NCBI RefSeq assembly: GCF_018343775.1
Contig: NZ_CP074349.1
Location: forward strand, 5,384,001-5,448,000
Direction of reading: 5' to 3'
DNA: 64,000 nt
Source: Pseudomonas cichorii
GTDB lineage: Bacteria > Pseudomonadota > Gammaproteobacteria > Pseudomonadales > Pseudomonadaceae
Shown here: in pieces, positions 18,423 to 28,471 of the stretch
Layout: every line of letters begins with the position of its first letter
Position numbering within the stretch: position 1 is the first letter of the stretch
Notes under the pieces: model-generated
The model's database searches: none
What the model was told of the DNA's origin: nothing
Seen by the model: the letters and a program-made list of their open reading frames with translations, nothing else
Position numbers and translations under genes: made by a program

Positions 18423-19501
18423 CAACCCTGGGACAGCAACTGGCGAAGGTCGATCACCGCCGCGTTGGCCCGGGAGATGTAGTTGGCCATGACCAGCGAG
18501 TGGTTGGCCAGCACGCCAAACGCGCTGCCGTTCAGGACCATCGGGCTCCACAGCGGCTCCTGGGAAGCCTCCAGCTCACGAATGATCTGACGCACGCTGA
18601 CGGTCGCGTTCTTCTTGGCCAGTACGTCCGCGAAGTCCACCTCGATGGCACGCAGCAGATGCGACAACGCCCAGGCCTGACCACGGGCTTCATAGAAGAC
18701 GTTGTCGATCTGCAGCCACGGGGTTTCAACTATTTCTTCGTCGACCTGCGGCACTTCGCCCGGCTTGACCGAGGCCATGGCTTCGGTTTTCAGAGTGCTG
18801 TTGAGCTTGACCCGACCGACACTGGCCGACAGACGCTGGGACAGGGACCCCAGACGTGTGCCCACGTCGCCCAGCCAGTTATTCAGGTTGTCGGCACGGG
18901 CATAGAACAAGGCGCCCTTCTGATTGGGGTCGGAGAGGCGTGCCTGATAGCGGCTCAGGGCATTGATACCGTCGGTGTACTGCGACTCGCTCGACGGCAG
19001 CACCCAACTGCGGTTATCGAAGTTGAACAACGGCTCGGCACGGGCCAGATCACCGTCTTCAGCCGATTGCGACTGCGAACGGGCAAAGTCCTTGCGCAAC
19101 GCACGGCTCAAGTCGCGGACCTGTACCAGCACGCCGTATTCCCAGCTTGGCATGTTGTCCAGCCACAGACCTGGCGGGAAGCGATCGTTGGACAGATAGC
19201 CGCCACGCTTGTCGAGCAGTGTCCGGGAGACTGTCTTGAGGGTTTCGACCGTGGTGTAACCGATCACCATCGGCTTGCCTTCACGCTCGGCAGCGGCCTG
19301 GGCATTCTGCTGTACGGGAAACAGCGCAGGCTCCTTGCTCCAGTACCAGCCCACCAGCAGGGTGACCAGCAAATAGATCAGAATCAGGGAACCCAGGGCT
19401 CTGCTATAGAAAAGGTTGCCCAGGTAACCACGTCTCTTGACCGACGCAGTATCAGCGGTACGCTCACCCGCGCTGCCTGCGCGGTTCTTCCAATCCAGCA
19501 T
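18422..19501 (-). CDS. DUF2333 family membrane-anchored protein
   Basis: A 359-residue protein with one N-terminal membrane segment (LGSLILIYLLVTLLVGWYW, about residues 35-55) and a large periplasmic helical domain, matching the DUF2333 family found next to speA and gcbA in pseudomonads. Conserved-looking stretches are RGGYLSNDRFPPGLWLDNMP and WLQIDNVFYEARGQAWALSH. No catalytic motif is evident. It is first of a two-gene operon with the NUDIX gene. The protein's role is unknown; family assignment rests on recognition of the sequence pattern and synteny. Confidence 0.8.
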   Translation of the reverse strand: MLDWKNRAGSAGERTADTASVKRRGYLGNLFYSRALGSLILIYLLVTLLVGWYWSKEPALFPVQQNAQAAAEREGKPMVIGYTTVETLKTVSRTLLDKRGGYLSNDRFPPGLWLDNMPSWEYGVLVQVRDLSRALRKDFARSQSQSAEDGDLARAEPLFNFDNRSWVLPSSESQYTDGINALSRYQARLSDPNQKGALFYARADNLNNWLGDVGTRLGSLSQRLSASVGRVKLNSTLKTEAMASVKPGEVPQVDEEIVETPWLQIDNVFYEARGQAWALSHLLRAIEVDFADVLAKKNATVSVRQIIRELEASQEPLWSPMVLNGSAFGVLANHSLVMANYISRANAAVIDLRQLLSQG

Positions 19502-19801
19502 GGTAAGGGTCCTTTCAGTCCGGGTTCAGGGCTTCGACCGCAACCTTACAGCAAGGTGCCTTTTGCTGACATGCGCGACGCAAGGTTTTGTTGTCGCCTC
19601 GAAACCTGCCGCCCTGGAACAAGGTGCGAATGGCAGAGAAATACAGCCATCGTGCAAACTTTAGGCGCAAAAATGACTCTGACAGAAACCGGACGCCCTT
19701 TTGTTGACGAATAAGTGACTTACGGCACTCTTCTATACAAGCGGAGGTGCTAGCATAGAGCCAGCATCGGTACTACTCAGCAACCCCACAGTACTCATAA
19801 T
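19502..19801. promoter_or_regulatory. Divergent gap between DUF2333 and gcbA
   Basis: These 300 bases separate divergent genes and should contain both promoters. An extended -10-like TGCTAGCAT lies at 19748-19756, about 45 bases before the gcbA start, but no good -35 sits 17 bases upstream of it. No repeat or hairpin stands out. Confidence 0.4.
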
Positions 19802-21466
19802 ATGACCGAGTCAGAAGACCCTAGCCGCGATCGTCTCAAGCACCACTTTGCCCAAAGGGTCACTCATCAAGCACGTCAGATTCTTGAGACTTGGCAGCGA
19901 CTGCAGAAATCCGAATGGTCTATCGCCGACATGGCCGAACTGAAGGACTCGACCCTGCGCCTGCAGCGGTTCGCCGAACGGTTCGAGCAGGACGAACACC
20001 TGGAACTGGCCCGGGATATCGGGCAGGCACTGGAAACCGTCGAAGCCAACCGCGGCCGACTCAACAGCACCCTGATCACCGAACTCAACCGTTTGATGCA
20101 GCGCCTTTCCCGCACCGGCCTGCGTCACGGCGACAAACTGGAACAAACCGCACTCCCGCCACTGCGCAAGCCAGTCTATGTCGTGCTTCAAGATCGCGAA
20201 CGGGCCGAACGCCTTGCCAAACAGCTGGAGTTCTTCGGCCTGTCAGCCCTGTCACTGGACAACGTTGCCCAGTTTCAGTCAGCAATGCTGGAGCGCCATC
20301 CGTCGGTCATCATCATGGATGTAGACTTCAGCGGACCGGGCGAAGGCCTGAAACTCGCCTCACAGGTTCAGGAAGGACTTGAGCAGAAACTGCCCCTCCT
20401 CTTCTTCAGCCATCATGAAACCGATACACCGACGAGGCTGGCGGCCGTTCGCGCCGGCGGTGAGGAATTCCTGACCGGAACCCTGGAAGCCTCAAGCCTG
20501 CTGGAGAAAATCGAAGTCCTGACCTGCGTGGCCCAGTACGAGCCTTACAAGGTGCTGGTCATCGATGACTCCCGCGCCCAGGCCACCCACACCGAACGAG
20601 TGCTCAATGCTGCCGGAATCGTGACCCGCACATTGCTGGACCCGATCCAGGCCATGTCCGAACTGGCGGAATTCCAGCCGGACCTGATCATCCTCGACAT
20701 GTACATGCCCGGCTGCACAGGCACCGAACTGGCCAAAGTCATTCGCCACAACGACCGTTACGTCAGTGTGCCGATCATCTACCTGTCCGCCGAAGACGAT
20801 CAGGACAAGCAGCTCGACGCCATGAGCGAAGGCGGCGATGACTTCCTGACCAAACCCATCAAGGCGCGCCACCTGATCACCACGGTCCGCAACCGTGCGG
20901 CCCGGGCGCGCAGCCTGAAGGCGCGCATGGTGCGTGACAGCCTGACCGGCCTGTACAACCACACCCACATTCTTCAGTTGCTGGAAGACTGCAGCTTTCG
21001 CGCCCGGCGCGAAAACAAGCCGCTGTGCTTTGCCATGCTCGATATCGACCATTTCAAGAAGGTCAACGACAGCCACGGCCACCCCATGGGCGACCGCGTC
21101 ATCAAGAGCCTGGCACTGTTTCTCAAGCAGCGCCTGCGCAAGACCGACTTCATCGGGCGCTACGGTGGCGAAGAGTTCGCCATCGTGATGCCGGATACCG
21201 ATATTCAGAGTGCTCATCAGGTACTCGAAGAGATCCGCTACCGTTTTGCGGAAATACATTACCCCGCCCAGCCGACGGACCTGTTCTGCACCTTCAGTGC
21301 CGGCGTGGTGGCGCTGGGCGTGTATGACGACAGCCTGACCCTTGCCTCCCAGGCCGACAACGCGCTGTATCGCGCCAAACATGCAGGTCGCAATCAGATT
21401 CACTCAGCCGTGGTTGAAGAGCCCTATCACGTGGTACTGCCCGAGCCGCAAATCCAGGAACAATAG
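19802..21466 (+). CDS. gcbA: Diguanylate cyclase response regulator GcbA
   Basis: A 554-residue protein: an Hpt-like helical N-terminus (about 1-115), a first receiver domain (about 122-235), a second receiver (about 248-365) and a GGDEF domain (about 375-540). The active site is GGEEF at residues 455-459 and an allosteric I-site RKTD lies five residues before it, so active c-di-GMP synthesis with product inhibition is expected. The second receiver is canonical (VIDDSR, LIILDMYMPG, LTKPIK); the first is degenerate. In P. fluorescens and P. aeruginosa GcbA promotes early attachment. Synteny (between DUF2333 and dsbD) supports the name. Confidence 0.88.
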   Translation: MTESEDPSRDRLKHHFAQRVTHQARQILETWQRLQKSEWSIADMAELKDSTLRLQRFAERFEQDEHLELARDIGQALETVEANRGRLNSTLITELNRLMQRLSRTGLRHGDKLEQTALPPLRKPVYVVLQDRERAERLAKQLEFFGLSALSLDNVAQFQSAMLERHPSVIIMDVDFSGPGEGLKLASQVQEGLEQKLPLLFFSHHETDTPTRLAAVRAGGEEFLTGTLEASSLLEKIEVLTCVAQYEPYKVLVIDDSRAQATHTERVLNAAGIVTRTLLDPIQAMSELAEFQPDLIILDMYMPGCTGTELAKVIRHNDRYVSVPIIYLSAEDDQDKQLDAMSEGGDDFLTKPIKARHLITTVRNRAARARSLKARMVRDSLTGLYNHTHILQLLEDCSFRARRENKPLCFAMLDIDHFKKVNDSHGHPMGDRVIKSLALFLKQRLRKTDFIGRYGGEEFAIVMPDTDIQSAHQVLEEIRYRFAEIHYPAQPTDLFCTFSAGVVALGVYDDSLTLASQADNALYRAKHAGRNQIHSAVVEEPYHVVLPEPQIQEQ

Positions 21467-21566
21467 CCGCCGAGGACAAGTACGAAATCCGTCCTTACAA
21501 ACCTCACCCCTGCATGCCTTGAAACACTCCGCTATCATGCGCTGACTTTCGAGAATCGAGCCTGCC

Positions 21567-23327
21567 ATGCGCCGTTTGTTATGCCTGATGCTGTTGATCC
21601 TGGCCCTGCCCGCTTTCGGGACCAGCCTGCTGGACAGTCGCCCTGCACCGACACTGGGTGGCACCTCACTGGATAACAGCAAGGAATTCCTGCCTGTACG
21701 CGAGGCATTCAAACTGAGCCTGATCGAAACGACTCCGCAATCGATCAAGCTGCGATTCGTCGCCACCGACGGTTATTACCTGTATCGCCATCGCTTCCAG
21801 TTCCGCACCGAACCCGCCGACATCGGCCTGGGCGAAGCGCAACTGCCTCCCGGCGAAAAGAAGCACGATGAGTACTTTGGCGACGTCGAGGTCTATCACG
21901 GCATTCTCGATATCGACCTGCCCCGCAAGCCCGGTGAAGAGCGCCCCTTTGTCCTGAGCGTGAGCTACCAGGGCTGCGCCGACAAAGGCCTGTGCTATCC
22001 CCCGGAAACCGAACGCCTGAATATTGGTGATGTGCCCGCCGATACCACTTCACAGGCCTGGAGCTGGAAAGAGCTGGCGCTGTTTTTCCTCGCCGGTATC
22101 GGCCTGACCTTCACTCCTTGCGTACTGCCGATGCTGCCGATTCTTTCCGGCGTGGTCCTGCGGGGTCAGGTCGGCGGGCTGCGCGGTCTGAATCTGTCAC
22201 TGGCCTACATATTGCCGATGGCTCTGTGCTTCGCCTTGCTGGGCGCATTGATGGGCATGTTCGGCGCTGGCCTGAACCTGCAGGCACGCCTGCAATCGGC
22301 CTGGGTGCTGGTGCCGTTCTCGCTGTTCTTCGTGCTGTTTGCAGTGGCGATGTTTGGCGTCTTCGAACTGCGCCTTCCACAAGCCATCAGTAACCGGCTG
22401 GATCGTATTGCAGGCAAGACCGAAGGCGGCTCGCTCTGGGGTGCCGCCGTGCTGGGCGTGGTTTCCAGCCTGCTGGTATCGCCTTGCGTTTCGGCACCAC
22501 TGGCCGGTGCATTGCTTTATATAAGCGCCAGCGGCGATGCACTGGGCGGAGGCCTGAAACTGTTCGCCCTGGGCCTGGGCATGGGAGCGCCGCTGTTGCT
22601 GGTCGCGACCGGCGGTGCGGCCTGGCTGCCAAAAAGCGGCCCATGGCTGGTAACCGTGAAAAACGCCATTGGCGTGCTGCTGCTGGGTCTGGCCATCGGC
22701 TTGCTGAGCCGTGTATTGCCGGGACAGGTCACGCTGCTGCTGATCGGCATTCTGTGTGCCGGCGTCGCGCTGTTCCTCGGAACGCTGGAACTCACTGCAA
22801 AATCTCCACGACAAAAGCTCGCACAACTGCTCGGCCTGCTTTTGTTGGTCTACGCTCTGGCATGCTGGTACGGCGCATTGAGCGGGCAAACCGACCCGAC
22901 TCGTCCACTGGGACGCCCACAAGCGACCCTCAACAACGGCACGGTATTACCGACGTCATCCCAATGGCAGACCATCACCACGTCTGCCGAACTGGAGCGT
23001 GCCCTCAGCGAAGCCAGAAATGCAGGTAAGCCCTTGCTGCTCGACTGGTATGCCGACTGGTGCATCAGTTGCAAGGTGATCGAGCACGAAGTACTGCCCG
23101 ATCCGGGCGTCGTCGAGAAACTGGCAGGCTACAGCCTGATCCGTTTCGACATGACTGACAGCAATGCAGAACAACGAGCGCTGCTTGACCGCTACAAGCT
23201 GTTCGGACCACCCGCGTTGTTATTTTTCAGTAAAAGCGGCGAAGAACTGGAAAATGTCCGGGTCATCGGTGAAATCGACGCCCCTGCCTTCATTGAGCGC
23301 ATAAATAGAGCAAATGACCCAAAATAG
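21567..23327 (+). CDS. dsbD: Thiol:disulfide interchange protein DsbD
   Basis: A 586-residue protein with all three DsbD parts: signal peptide and periplasmic N-terminal domain with the cysteine pair CADKGLCYPP (about residues 133-140), the eight-helix membrane domain with GIGLTFTPCVLPMLP and SLLVSPCVSAPLAGAL, and a C-terminal thioredoxin-like domain with DWYADWCISCK (CxxC). It carries electrons from cytoplasmic thioredoxin to periplasmic DsbC, DsbG and cytochrome-maturation proteins. The name dipZ is used in P. aeruginosa for the same position. Confidence 0.95.
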   Translation: MRRLLCLMLLILALPAFGTSLLDSRPAPTLGGTSLDNSKEFLPVREAFKLSLIETTPQSIKLRFVATDGYYLYRHRFQFRTEPADIGLGEAQLPPGEKKHDEYFGDVEVYHGILDIDLPRKPGEERPFVLSVSYQGCADKGLCYPPETERLNIGDVPADTTSQAWSWKELALFFLAGIGLTFTPCVLPMLPILSGVVLRGQVGGLRGLNLSLAYILPMALCFALLGALMGMFGAGLNLQARLQSAWVLVPFSLFFVLFAVAMFGVFELRLPQAISNRLDRIAGKTEGGSLWGAAVLGVVSSLLVSPCVSAPLAGALLYISASGDALGGGLKLFALGLGMGAPLLLVATGGAAWLPKSGPWLVTVKNAIGVLLLGLAIGLLSRVLPGQVTLLLIGILCAGVALFLGTLELTAKSPRQKLAQLLGLLLLVYALACWYGALSGQTDPTRPLGRPQATLNNGTVLPTSSQWQTITTSAELERALSEARNAGKPLLLDWYADWCISCKVIEHEVLPDPGVVEKLAGYSLIRFDMTDSNAEQRALLDRYKLFGPPALLFFSKSGEELENVRVIGEIDAPAFIERINRANDPK

Positions 23328-23417
23328 CTGTCGGGTCACAAACTTTACGCAAACATCGCTCATTGTGCTGGCTACTGTAGTTAACTGGACAGTACATCCT
23401 CCTTGCGGCATAGTCGC

Positions 23418-23433
23418 CGGGCGTGAACGCCCG
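23418..23433 (+). promoter_or_regulatory. Small hairpin in the aroQ leader
   Basis: CGGGCG-TGAA-CGCCCG forms a perfect six-base-pair stem with a tetraloop, ending about 20 bases before the aroQ ATG and just before its AAGGAA ribosome binding site. It has no U-tract, so it is not an intrinsic terminator. Confidence 0.4.
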
Positions 23434-23455
23434 TAAACACAAAAAGGAATAAACG

Positions 23456-23908
23456 ATGGCGACTTTCCTGGTACTGCACGGCCCCAACCTGAATCTGCTC
23501 GGTACTCGCGAGCCCGGGATATATGGCGCAGTGACCCTGGCTCAAATCAACCAGGATCTGGAACGGCGCGCTCGCGACGCCGGTCACCATCTGATGTACC
23601 TGCAAAGCAACGCCGAGTACGAATTGATCGACCGGATCCATGCTGCCCGTACGGAAGGCGTGGACTTCATTCTGATCAATCCGGCTGCTTTTACACATAC
23701 AAGTGTGGCAATACGTGACGCGCTGCTGGGAGTGAGCATCCCATTCATCGAAGTGCATTTATCAAACGTGCACAAACGCGAACCTTTCCGCCATCACTCC
23801 TACTTTTCAGATGCTGCTGTAGGAGTGATCTGCGGCCTTGGCGCCAGCGGTTACCGACTGGCCCTGGAGGCCGCCCTGGAACAATTGGCCGTTAGCTCCA
23901 AGCCATGA
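23456..23908 (+). CDS. aroQ: Type II 3-dehydroquinate dehydratase
   Basis: A 150-residue type II dehydroquinase, the third enzyme of the shikimate pathway. Motifs visible: [18 protein letters not shown] at the N-terminus (catalytic Arg and Tyr), [36 protein letters not shown] with the catalytic His. Length is standard. A strong ribosome binding site AAGGAA precedes the ATG. It is followed after 79 bases by accB, as in many gammaproteobacteria. Confidence 0.96.
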   Translation: MATFLVLHGPNLNLLGTREPGIYGAVTLAQINQDLERRARDAGHHLMYLQSNAEYELIDRIHAARTEGVDFILINPAAFTHTSVAIRDALLGVSIPFIEVHLSNVHKREPFRHHSYFSDAAVGVICGLGASGYRLALEAALEQLAVSSKP

Positions 23909-23987
23909 CCGGACCAGCAACGCTGGCCCATCCGGCTTGAACCGGCTGCCGAAATGCCCTGACAGACCCCTTGGGAGTTGATGATTA

Positions 23988-24440
23988 ATGGATATTCGCA
24001 AAGTCAAGAAACTGATCGAACTGCTGGAAGAATCCGGTATCGACGAGTTGGAGATCCGTGAAGGCGAAGAATCCGTACGGATCAGCCGTCACAGCAAGAC
24101 TCCGGCACAACCGTATTACGCGCCAGCTCCAGTGGCTGCACCTGTAGCTGCTCCGGCCGCACCGGTTGCCGCTGCTGCAGAAGCACCTTCGGCTCCAAAG
24201 CTGAACGGTCACGTGGTCAAGTCGCCAATGGTCGGTACTTTCTACCGCACCCCTGCGCCTACTTCGCCTGCATTCGTCGAAGTCGGCCAGACCGTCAAGA
24301 AAGGCGACACCATCTGCATCGTCGAAGCGATGAAAATGATGAACCACATCCAGGCAGAAGCCAGCGGCGTCATCGAATCCATCCTGGTAGAAAACGGTCA
24401 GCCGGTTGAATTTGACCAGCCGCTGTTCACTATCGTTTGA
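23988..24440 (+). CDS. accB: Biotin carboxyl carrier protein of acetyl-CoA carboxylase
   Basis: A 150-residue BCCP with the N-terminal dimerisation part ([20 protein letters not shown]), a proline/alanine-rich hinge (about residues 45-70) and the C-terminal biotinyl domain with EAMKMMNHI; biotin attaches to Lys116. It carries the carboxyl group between AccC and AccA/AccD for malonyl-CoA formation. Lies directly upstream of accC, 17 bases apart, as the usual accBC operon. Confidence 0.97.
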   Translation: MDIRKVKKLIELLEESGIDELEIREGEESVRISRHSKTPAQPYYAPAPVAAPVAAPAAPVAAAAEAPSAPKLNGHVVKSPMVGTFYRTPAPTSPAFVEVGQTVKKGDTICIVEAMKMMNHIQAEASGVIESILVENGQPVEFDQPLFTIV

Positions 24441-24457
24441 ACCGGGGAGAGCCTGCG

Positions 24458-25801
24458 ATGTTGGAAAAAGTTCTGATCGCCAACCGCGGCGAAATTGCCT
24501 TGCGCATCCTGCGTGCCTGTAAGGAACTGGGCATCAAGACCGTCGCTGTACATTCCACGGCAGATCGCGAGTTGATGCACCTGGGTCTGGCAGACGAAAC
24601 CGTCTGTATCGGCCCGGCTCCAGCCAACCTGTCCTACCTGAATATCCCGGCAATCATCTCGGCAGCCGAACTGACCGGCGCCACGGCGATTCACCCGGGC
24701 TACGGCTTCCTCGCGGAAAACGCGGATTTCGCCGAGCAGGTAGAGAAGTCGGGCTTCGCCTTCATTGGTCCGAAAGCAGACACCATTCGCCTGATGGGCG
24801 ACAAGGTTTCTGCCAAGGACGCCATGAAGCGTGCCAACGTGCCAACGGTTCCAGGTTCTGACGGCCCGCTGCCGGAAGACGAAGAAACCGCACTGCGCAT
24901 CGGCCGTGAAGTCGGCTACCCGGTGATCATCAAGGCCGCCGGTGGCGGTGGTGGTCGCGGCATGCGCGTGGTTCACCGCGAGGAAGACCTGATCGAAGCT
25001 GCCAGCCAGACCCGCGCCGAAGCGGCTGCCTGGTTCAGCAACCCGATGGTCTACCTGGAAAAGTACCTGACCAACCCACGTCACGTGGAAGTCCAGGTCA
25101 TTTCCGACGGCCAGGGCAATGCGATTCACCTGGGCGACCGTGACTGCTCACTGCAACGCCGTCACCAGAAAGTCCTGGAAGAAGCACCAGCACCGTTCAT
25201 CGACGAAGACGCGCGCAAGGACGTACTGCAAAGCTGCGTTCAGGCCTGTATCGACATCGGCTACCGTGGAGCGGGCACTTTCGAGTTCCTGTACGAAAAC
25301 GGCCGTTTCTACTTCATCGAAATGAACACTCGTGTTCAGGTAGAGCACCCGGTTTCGGAAATGGTCACCGGTATCGACATCGTCAAGGAGATGCTGAGCA
25401 TCGCCGCCGGCAACAAACTGTCGTACACCCAGGATGACGTCGTCATCCATGGTCATGCGCTGGAATGCCGGATCAACGCTGAAGATCCGAAAACCTTCAT
25501 TCCGAGCCCAGGCCTGGTCAAGCACTTCCACGCACCAGGCGGCAACGGTGTACGTGTCGACTCGCACCTGTACAGCGGATACAAGGTTCCTTCGAACTAC
25601 GACTCATTGATCGGCAAGCTGATCACCTGGGGCGCGACCCGCGACGAAGCCATGGCACGCATGCGCAATGCCCTGGACGAAATCGTGGTCGACGGGATCA
25701 AGACCAATATCCCGCTGCATCGCGATCTGACCCGTGATGAAGGCTTCTGCGAAGGCGGAGTCAACATCCACTATCTGGAACACAAACTGGCCAATCAATA
25801 A
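24458..25801 (+). CDS. accC: Biotin carboxylase subunit of acetyl-CoA carboxylase
   Basis: A 447-residue ATP-grasp enzyme that carboxylates the biotin on AccB. Motifs: [18 protein letters not shown], the glycine-rich ATP loop [13 protein letters not shown] (about residues 160-172), [31 protein letters not shown] and [17 protein letters not shown] with the catalytic glutamate and arginine. The ATG at 24458 with GGGGAGA upstream is preferred to the in-frame ATG at 24437 inside accB. A perfect hairpin follows the stop. Confidence 0.97.
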   Translation: MLEKVLIANRGEIALRILRACKELGIKTVAVHSTADRELMHLGLADETVCIGPAPANLSYLNIPAIISAAELTGATAIHPGYGFLAENADFAEQVEKSGFAFIGPKADTIRLMGDKVSAKDAMKRANVPTVPGSDGPLPEDEETALRIGREVGYPVIIKAAGGGGGRGMRVVHREEDLIEAASQTRAEAAAWFSNPMVYLEKYLTNPRHVEVQVISDGQGNAIHLGDRDCSLQRRHQKVLEEAPAPFIDEDARKDVLQSCVQACIDIGYRGAGTFEFLYENGRFYFIEMNTRVQVEHPVSEMVTGIDIVKEMLSIAAGNKLSYTQDDVVIHGHALECRINAEDPKTFIPSPGLVKHFHAPGGNGVRVDSHLYSGYKVPSNYDSLIGKLITWGATRDEAMARMRNALDEIVVDGIKTNIPLHRDLTRDEGFCEGGVNIHYLEHKLANQ

Positions 25802-25818
25802 GTCAGTGTGTTTCAGAT

Positions 25819-25852
25819 CAACAAAGCCGCAGCGATGCGGCTTTGTTGTTTG
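25819..25852 (+). terminator. Intrinsic terminator after accC
   Basis: CAACAAAGCCGC and GCGGCTTTGTTG form a perfect 12-base-pair stem with a six-base loop (AGCGAT), followed by a short T-rich stretch. It closes the aroQ-accB-accC unit, 18 bases past the accC stop. Confidence 0.85.
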
Positions 25853-25927
25853 CGTCGCATAGAAGTAAACTTGCCCGCTTCTTCGCGGCAGTACCGCGCA
25901 CCCATTTTGACTCGAAGGTAATCCGCC

Positions 25928-26806
25928 ATGCCTTGGCTGCAAGTCCGCCTCGCCATCAGCCCAGAACAAGCCGAAACCTACGAGGACGCGCTGCTTGAAG
26001 TCGGCGCCGTATCCGTGACCTTCATGGATGCCGAAGACCAGCCGATTTTCGAGCCAGAACTCAATACCACGCCACTGTGGGCACACACCCACCTGCTGGC
26101 CCTGTTCGAGGCAGACACCGACGCCGATCTGGCCCTGGCGCACCTGCGCCTGCTGACCGACGCCGAACTGCCCGAGCACACCGCCGAAGTCATCGAAGAC
26201 CAGGACTGGGAACGCAGCTGGATGGACAACTTCCAGCCAATGCGCTTCGGCCAGCGCCTGTGGATCGTCCCGAGTTGGCACGCCGCGCCCGAGCCTGATG
26301 CCGTGAACCTGCTGCTCGATCCGGGCCTGGCATTCGGCACCGGCACCCACCCCACCACGGCCCTGTGCCTGGAATGGCTGGACGGTCAGGACCTCAAAGG
26401 CTGCAACGTGCTGGACTTCGGTTGCGGTTCGGGCATTCTGGCCATCGCTGCACTGTTGCTGGGCGCAGAGCAGGCAATCGGCACCGATATCGACGTCCAG
26501 GCGCTCGAAGCCTCTCGCGACAACGCCGGGCGCAACAACATTGCAGCCGAACGTTTCCCGCTTTACCTGCCTGAAGACATGCCTCAGCAGCAAGCTGACG
26601 TGCTGGTCGCCAACATCCTGGCCGGCCCACTGGTATCGCTGGCTCCGCAACTGGCAACCCTGGTCAAGACCGGCGGTCGCCTGGCGCTGTCCGGCATCCT
26701 TGCAGAACAAGGCCCGGAAGTGGCAGCCGCCTATGCTGCTACATTCGATCTGGACCCTATCGCCAACCGTGATGGCTGGGTACGCATCACGGGTCGTCGC
26801 CGTTAA
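25928..26806 (+). CDS. prmA: Ribosomal protein L11 methyltransferase
   Basis: A 292-residue SAM-dependent enzyme that trimethylates ribosomal protein L11. The N-terminal substrate domain ([20 protein letters not shown]) is followed by [20 protein letters not shown], the SAM motif [15 protein letters not shown] (about residues 160-175), [16 protein letters not shown] and the catalytic-region [14 protein letters not shown]. Length is normal. It is 24 bases upstream of the DUF3426 gene and probably co-transcribed with it. Confidence 0.96.
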   Translation: MPWLQVRLAISPEQAETYEDALLEVGAVSVTFMDAEDQPIFEPELNTTPLWAHTHLLALFEADTDADLALAHLRLLTDAELPEHTAEVIEDQDWERSWMDNFQPMRFGQRLWIVPSWHAAPEPDAVNLLLDPGLAFGTGTHPTTALCLEWLDGQDLKGCNVLDFGCGSGILAIAALLLGAEQAIGTDIDVQALEASRDNAGRNNIAAERFPLYLPEDMPQQQADVLVANILAGPLVSLAPQLATLVKTGGRLALSGILAEQGPEVAAAYAATFDLDPIANRDGWVRITGRRR

Positions 26807-26830
26807 CAGCCGCCTGAACCGGACAGCAGC

Positions 26831-28156
26831 ATGACCGACAGCTTCGTCACCCAGTGCCCCCACTGCCAAACCAGTTTCAGAGTCAGCCACGCCCAACTGA
26901 GCGTGGCCCGCGGCGTGGTGCGCTGCGGGGCCTGCCTGCAGGTCTTCAATGCCGCCCGGCAACTGCTGGAGCAGCGCTCGATCGACGAAGCCGACATCAC
27001 GCCACCACCCGATCAGGAAATCGTCGCCCCCGAAGTCGTCGAGCAAGCGCCTGCGGTGCTGACTGCCGAGCCGCTTCCCGAGCCGACGCAGACCGTTCCA
27101 GAAGATGACGATCCCTGGAAAGTCAGCGAGTTCGATCTGGACAACCTGGACCTGGACGAAGAACTCGCCCGGCTCGAGCAGCGGGAAATCCAGTTGGCCG
27201 ACAATTTCGGCAAGCCGGGCACACGTAACAGCGATGCAACGCTGACTGCCCAGCGCGACCATTCGGAAACCGAAGAAGGCACATGGGTCGGCAGCCTGCG
27301 CAACGACGATGTCAGCCAGCTACCGGAAATCCAGGCCGAGGTTATCAGCACCACGGAACAGGCTCCTGAGCCGGACCATGAAGACGAACCCGAGCAGCCG
27401 CCAGGCCGCGAGCGGACCGAGCCTTCATTGTCATCGACCCCTGTCGATCTGGACGATGATCAGCCAGCACTCAGCGCCCGCAAGCAGCCAGCCAGCGAAA
27501 GCACAGAGCGCTGGTCGGCGCGGGATGACGACGAAGACGATCACGACGATGACCACGAGCCGGCAATCGACTCTCGTGGCAAACGCGCCCGAAACGAACC
27601 AGCAGTCCGCGATCAGGCCCTTCTGGACCTGACCGATGACCCGTTGCAACTGGACTGGCAACGCCCCAAGCCACGCTGGGGCCGTCGCCTGCTCTGGAGC
27701 CTGCTGGTTCTGCTCGCCCTGGCCGGCCTGGCTGGCCAGTACATCTGGTATCACTTCGACCATCTGGCCAGACAGGACCAGTATCGTCCCTGGTTCCAGC
27801 AGATTTGCCCGAAGATCGACTGCAAGGTGCCTTCCAAGGTCGACATCAACCTGCTCAAGAGCAGCAATCTGGTGGTACGCAGTCATCCCGAATTCCAGGG
27901 CGCGCTGGTGGTAGACGCCATCATTTACAACCGTGCCTCTTTCTCCCAGCCCTTTCCGCTCCTTGAGCTAAGATTTGCCGATACCAGCGGTCAGCTCATT
28001 GCCAGTCGTCGGTTCAAGCCGGGGGAATACCTGAGCGGCGAAATGGCTGGCAAGGAAGAGATGCCACCCCAGACACCGATCCATATTGCGCTGGACATCC
28101 TCGATCCTGGCGCGAAAGCCGTGAATTACAGCCTGAACTTCCGATCACCGGAATAA
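26831..28156 (+). CDS. DUF3426 protein with N-terminal zinc ribbon (MJ0042 type)
   Basis: A 441-residue protein in three parts. Residues 1-40 are an MJ0042-type zinc finger (CPHCQTSF ... CGACLQVF). Residues about 45-275 are a long, acidic, low-complexity linker with runs such as DDDEDDHDDDHEP near residue 235. Then comes one membrane segment (LLWSLLVLLALAGLAGQYIW) and a C-terminal DUF3426 domain facing the periplasm (DINLLKSSNLVVRSHPEFQG). The topology suggests a cytoplasmic metal-dependent sensor or adaptor linked to a periplasmic domain. Its position after prmA is conserved in pseudomonads. Function is not established. Confidence 0.85.
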   Translation: MTDSFVTQCPHCQTSFRVSHAQLSVARGVVRCGACLQVFNAARQLLEQRSIDEADITPPPDQEIVAPEVVEQAPAVLTAEPLPEPTQTVPEDDDPWKVSEFDLDNLDLDEELARLEQREIQLADNFGKPGTRNSDATLTAQRDHSETEEGTWVGSLRNDDVSQLPEIQAEVISTTEQAPEPDHEDEPEQPPGRERTEPSLSSTPVDLDDDQPALSARKQPASESTERWSARDDDEDDHDDDHEPAIDSRGKRARNEPAVRDQALLDLTDDPLQLDWQRPKPRWGRRLLWSLLVLLALAGLAGQYIWYHFDHLARQDQYRPWFQQICPKIDCKVPSKVDINLLKSSNLVVRSHPEFQGALVVDAIIYNRASFSQPFPLLELRFADTSGQLIASRRFKPGEYLSGEMAGKEEMPPQTPIHIALDILDPGAKAVNYSLNFRSPE

Positions 28157-28471
28157 GCCTCTGCCTGATCCTGCCTGCCGGTGCTCTTCGGGCCTGAAGG
28201 CATGTTTTCCCGTGGCAGACAGCCTGAATACCGACGTTTTCATGACAATTCGCTCAAGAAGCGAACCGTTGGCGATAAGAAAATAACTGTTCAGATTTTA
28301 TCCAATTCAGCCTTTATCCAGTCATCGAGAGCGGGTATCATGCCAACCCTTTTTCAAACTCTCGGTTCGGTCTGAATGTTGCGAAAGCAACGGCAGACGG
28401 GGCTGTTGCAGACCGTGTAGAACGGTTTTTACACGGCCTGCGGATGATTCGGCCCCACGATAGGTAAAGCT
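28157..28471. promoter_or_regulatory. Leader region of dusB-fis
   Basis: This 315-base gap precedes the dusB-fis operon. It contains an AT-rich tract (about 28275-28320) suited to a promoter and a strong hairpin near its 3' end (listed separately). No small gene is convincing; the frame 28181-28375 has no ribosome binding site or family resemblance. Confidence 0.5.
28408..28441 (+). promoter_or_regulatory. Stable hairpin in the dusB 5' leader
   Basis: GCAG-A-CCGTGTA pairs with TACACGG-C-CTGC around a ten-base loop: eleven base pairs with one mismatch. It lies 30 bases upstream of the dusB ATG, so it would be in the mRNA leader. There is a T-run in the loop (TTTTT at 28426-28430) rather than after the stem, so it is not a normal terminator. 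Confidence 0.5.

Noticed and set aside
25604..27262. 552-residue minus-strand frame opposite prmA and the DUF3426 gene
   Set aside because: Crosses three well supported plus-strand features; no domain resemblance.
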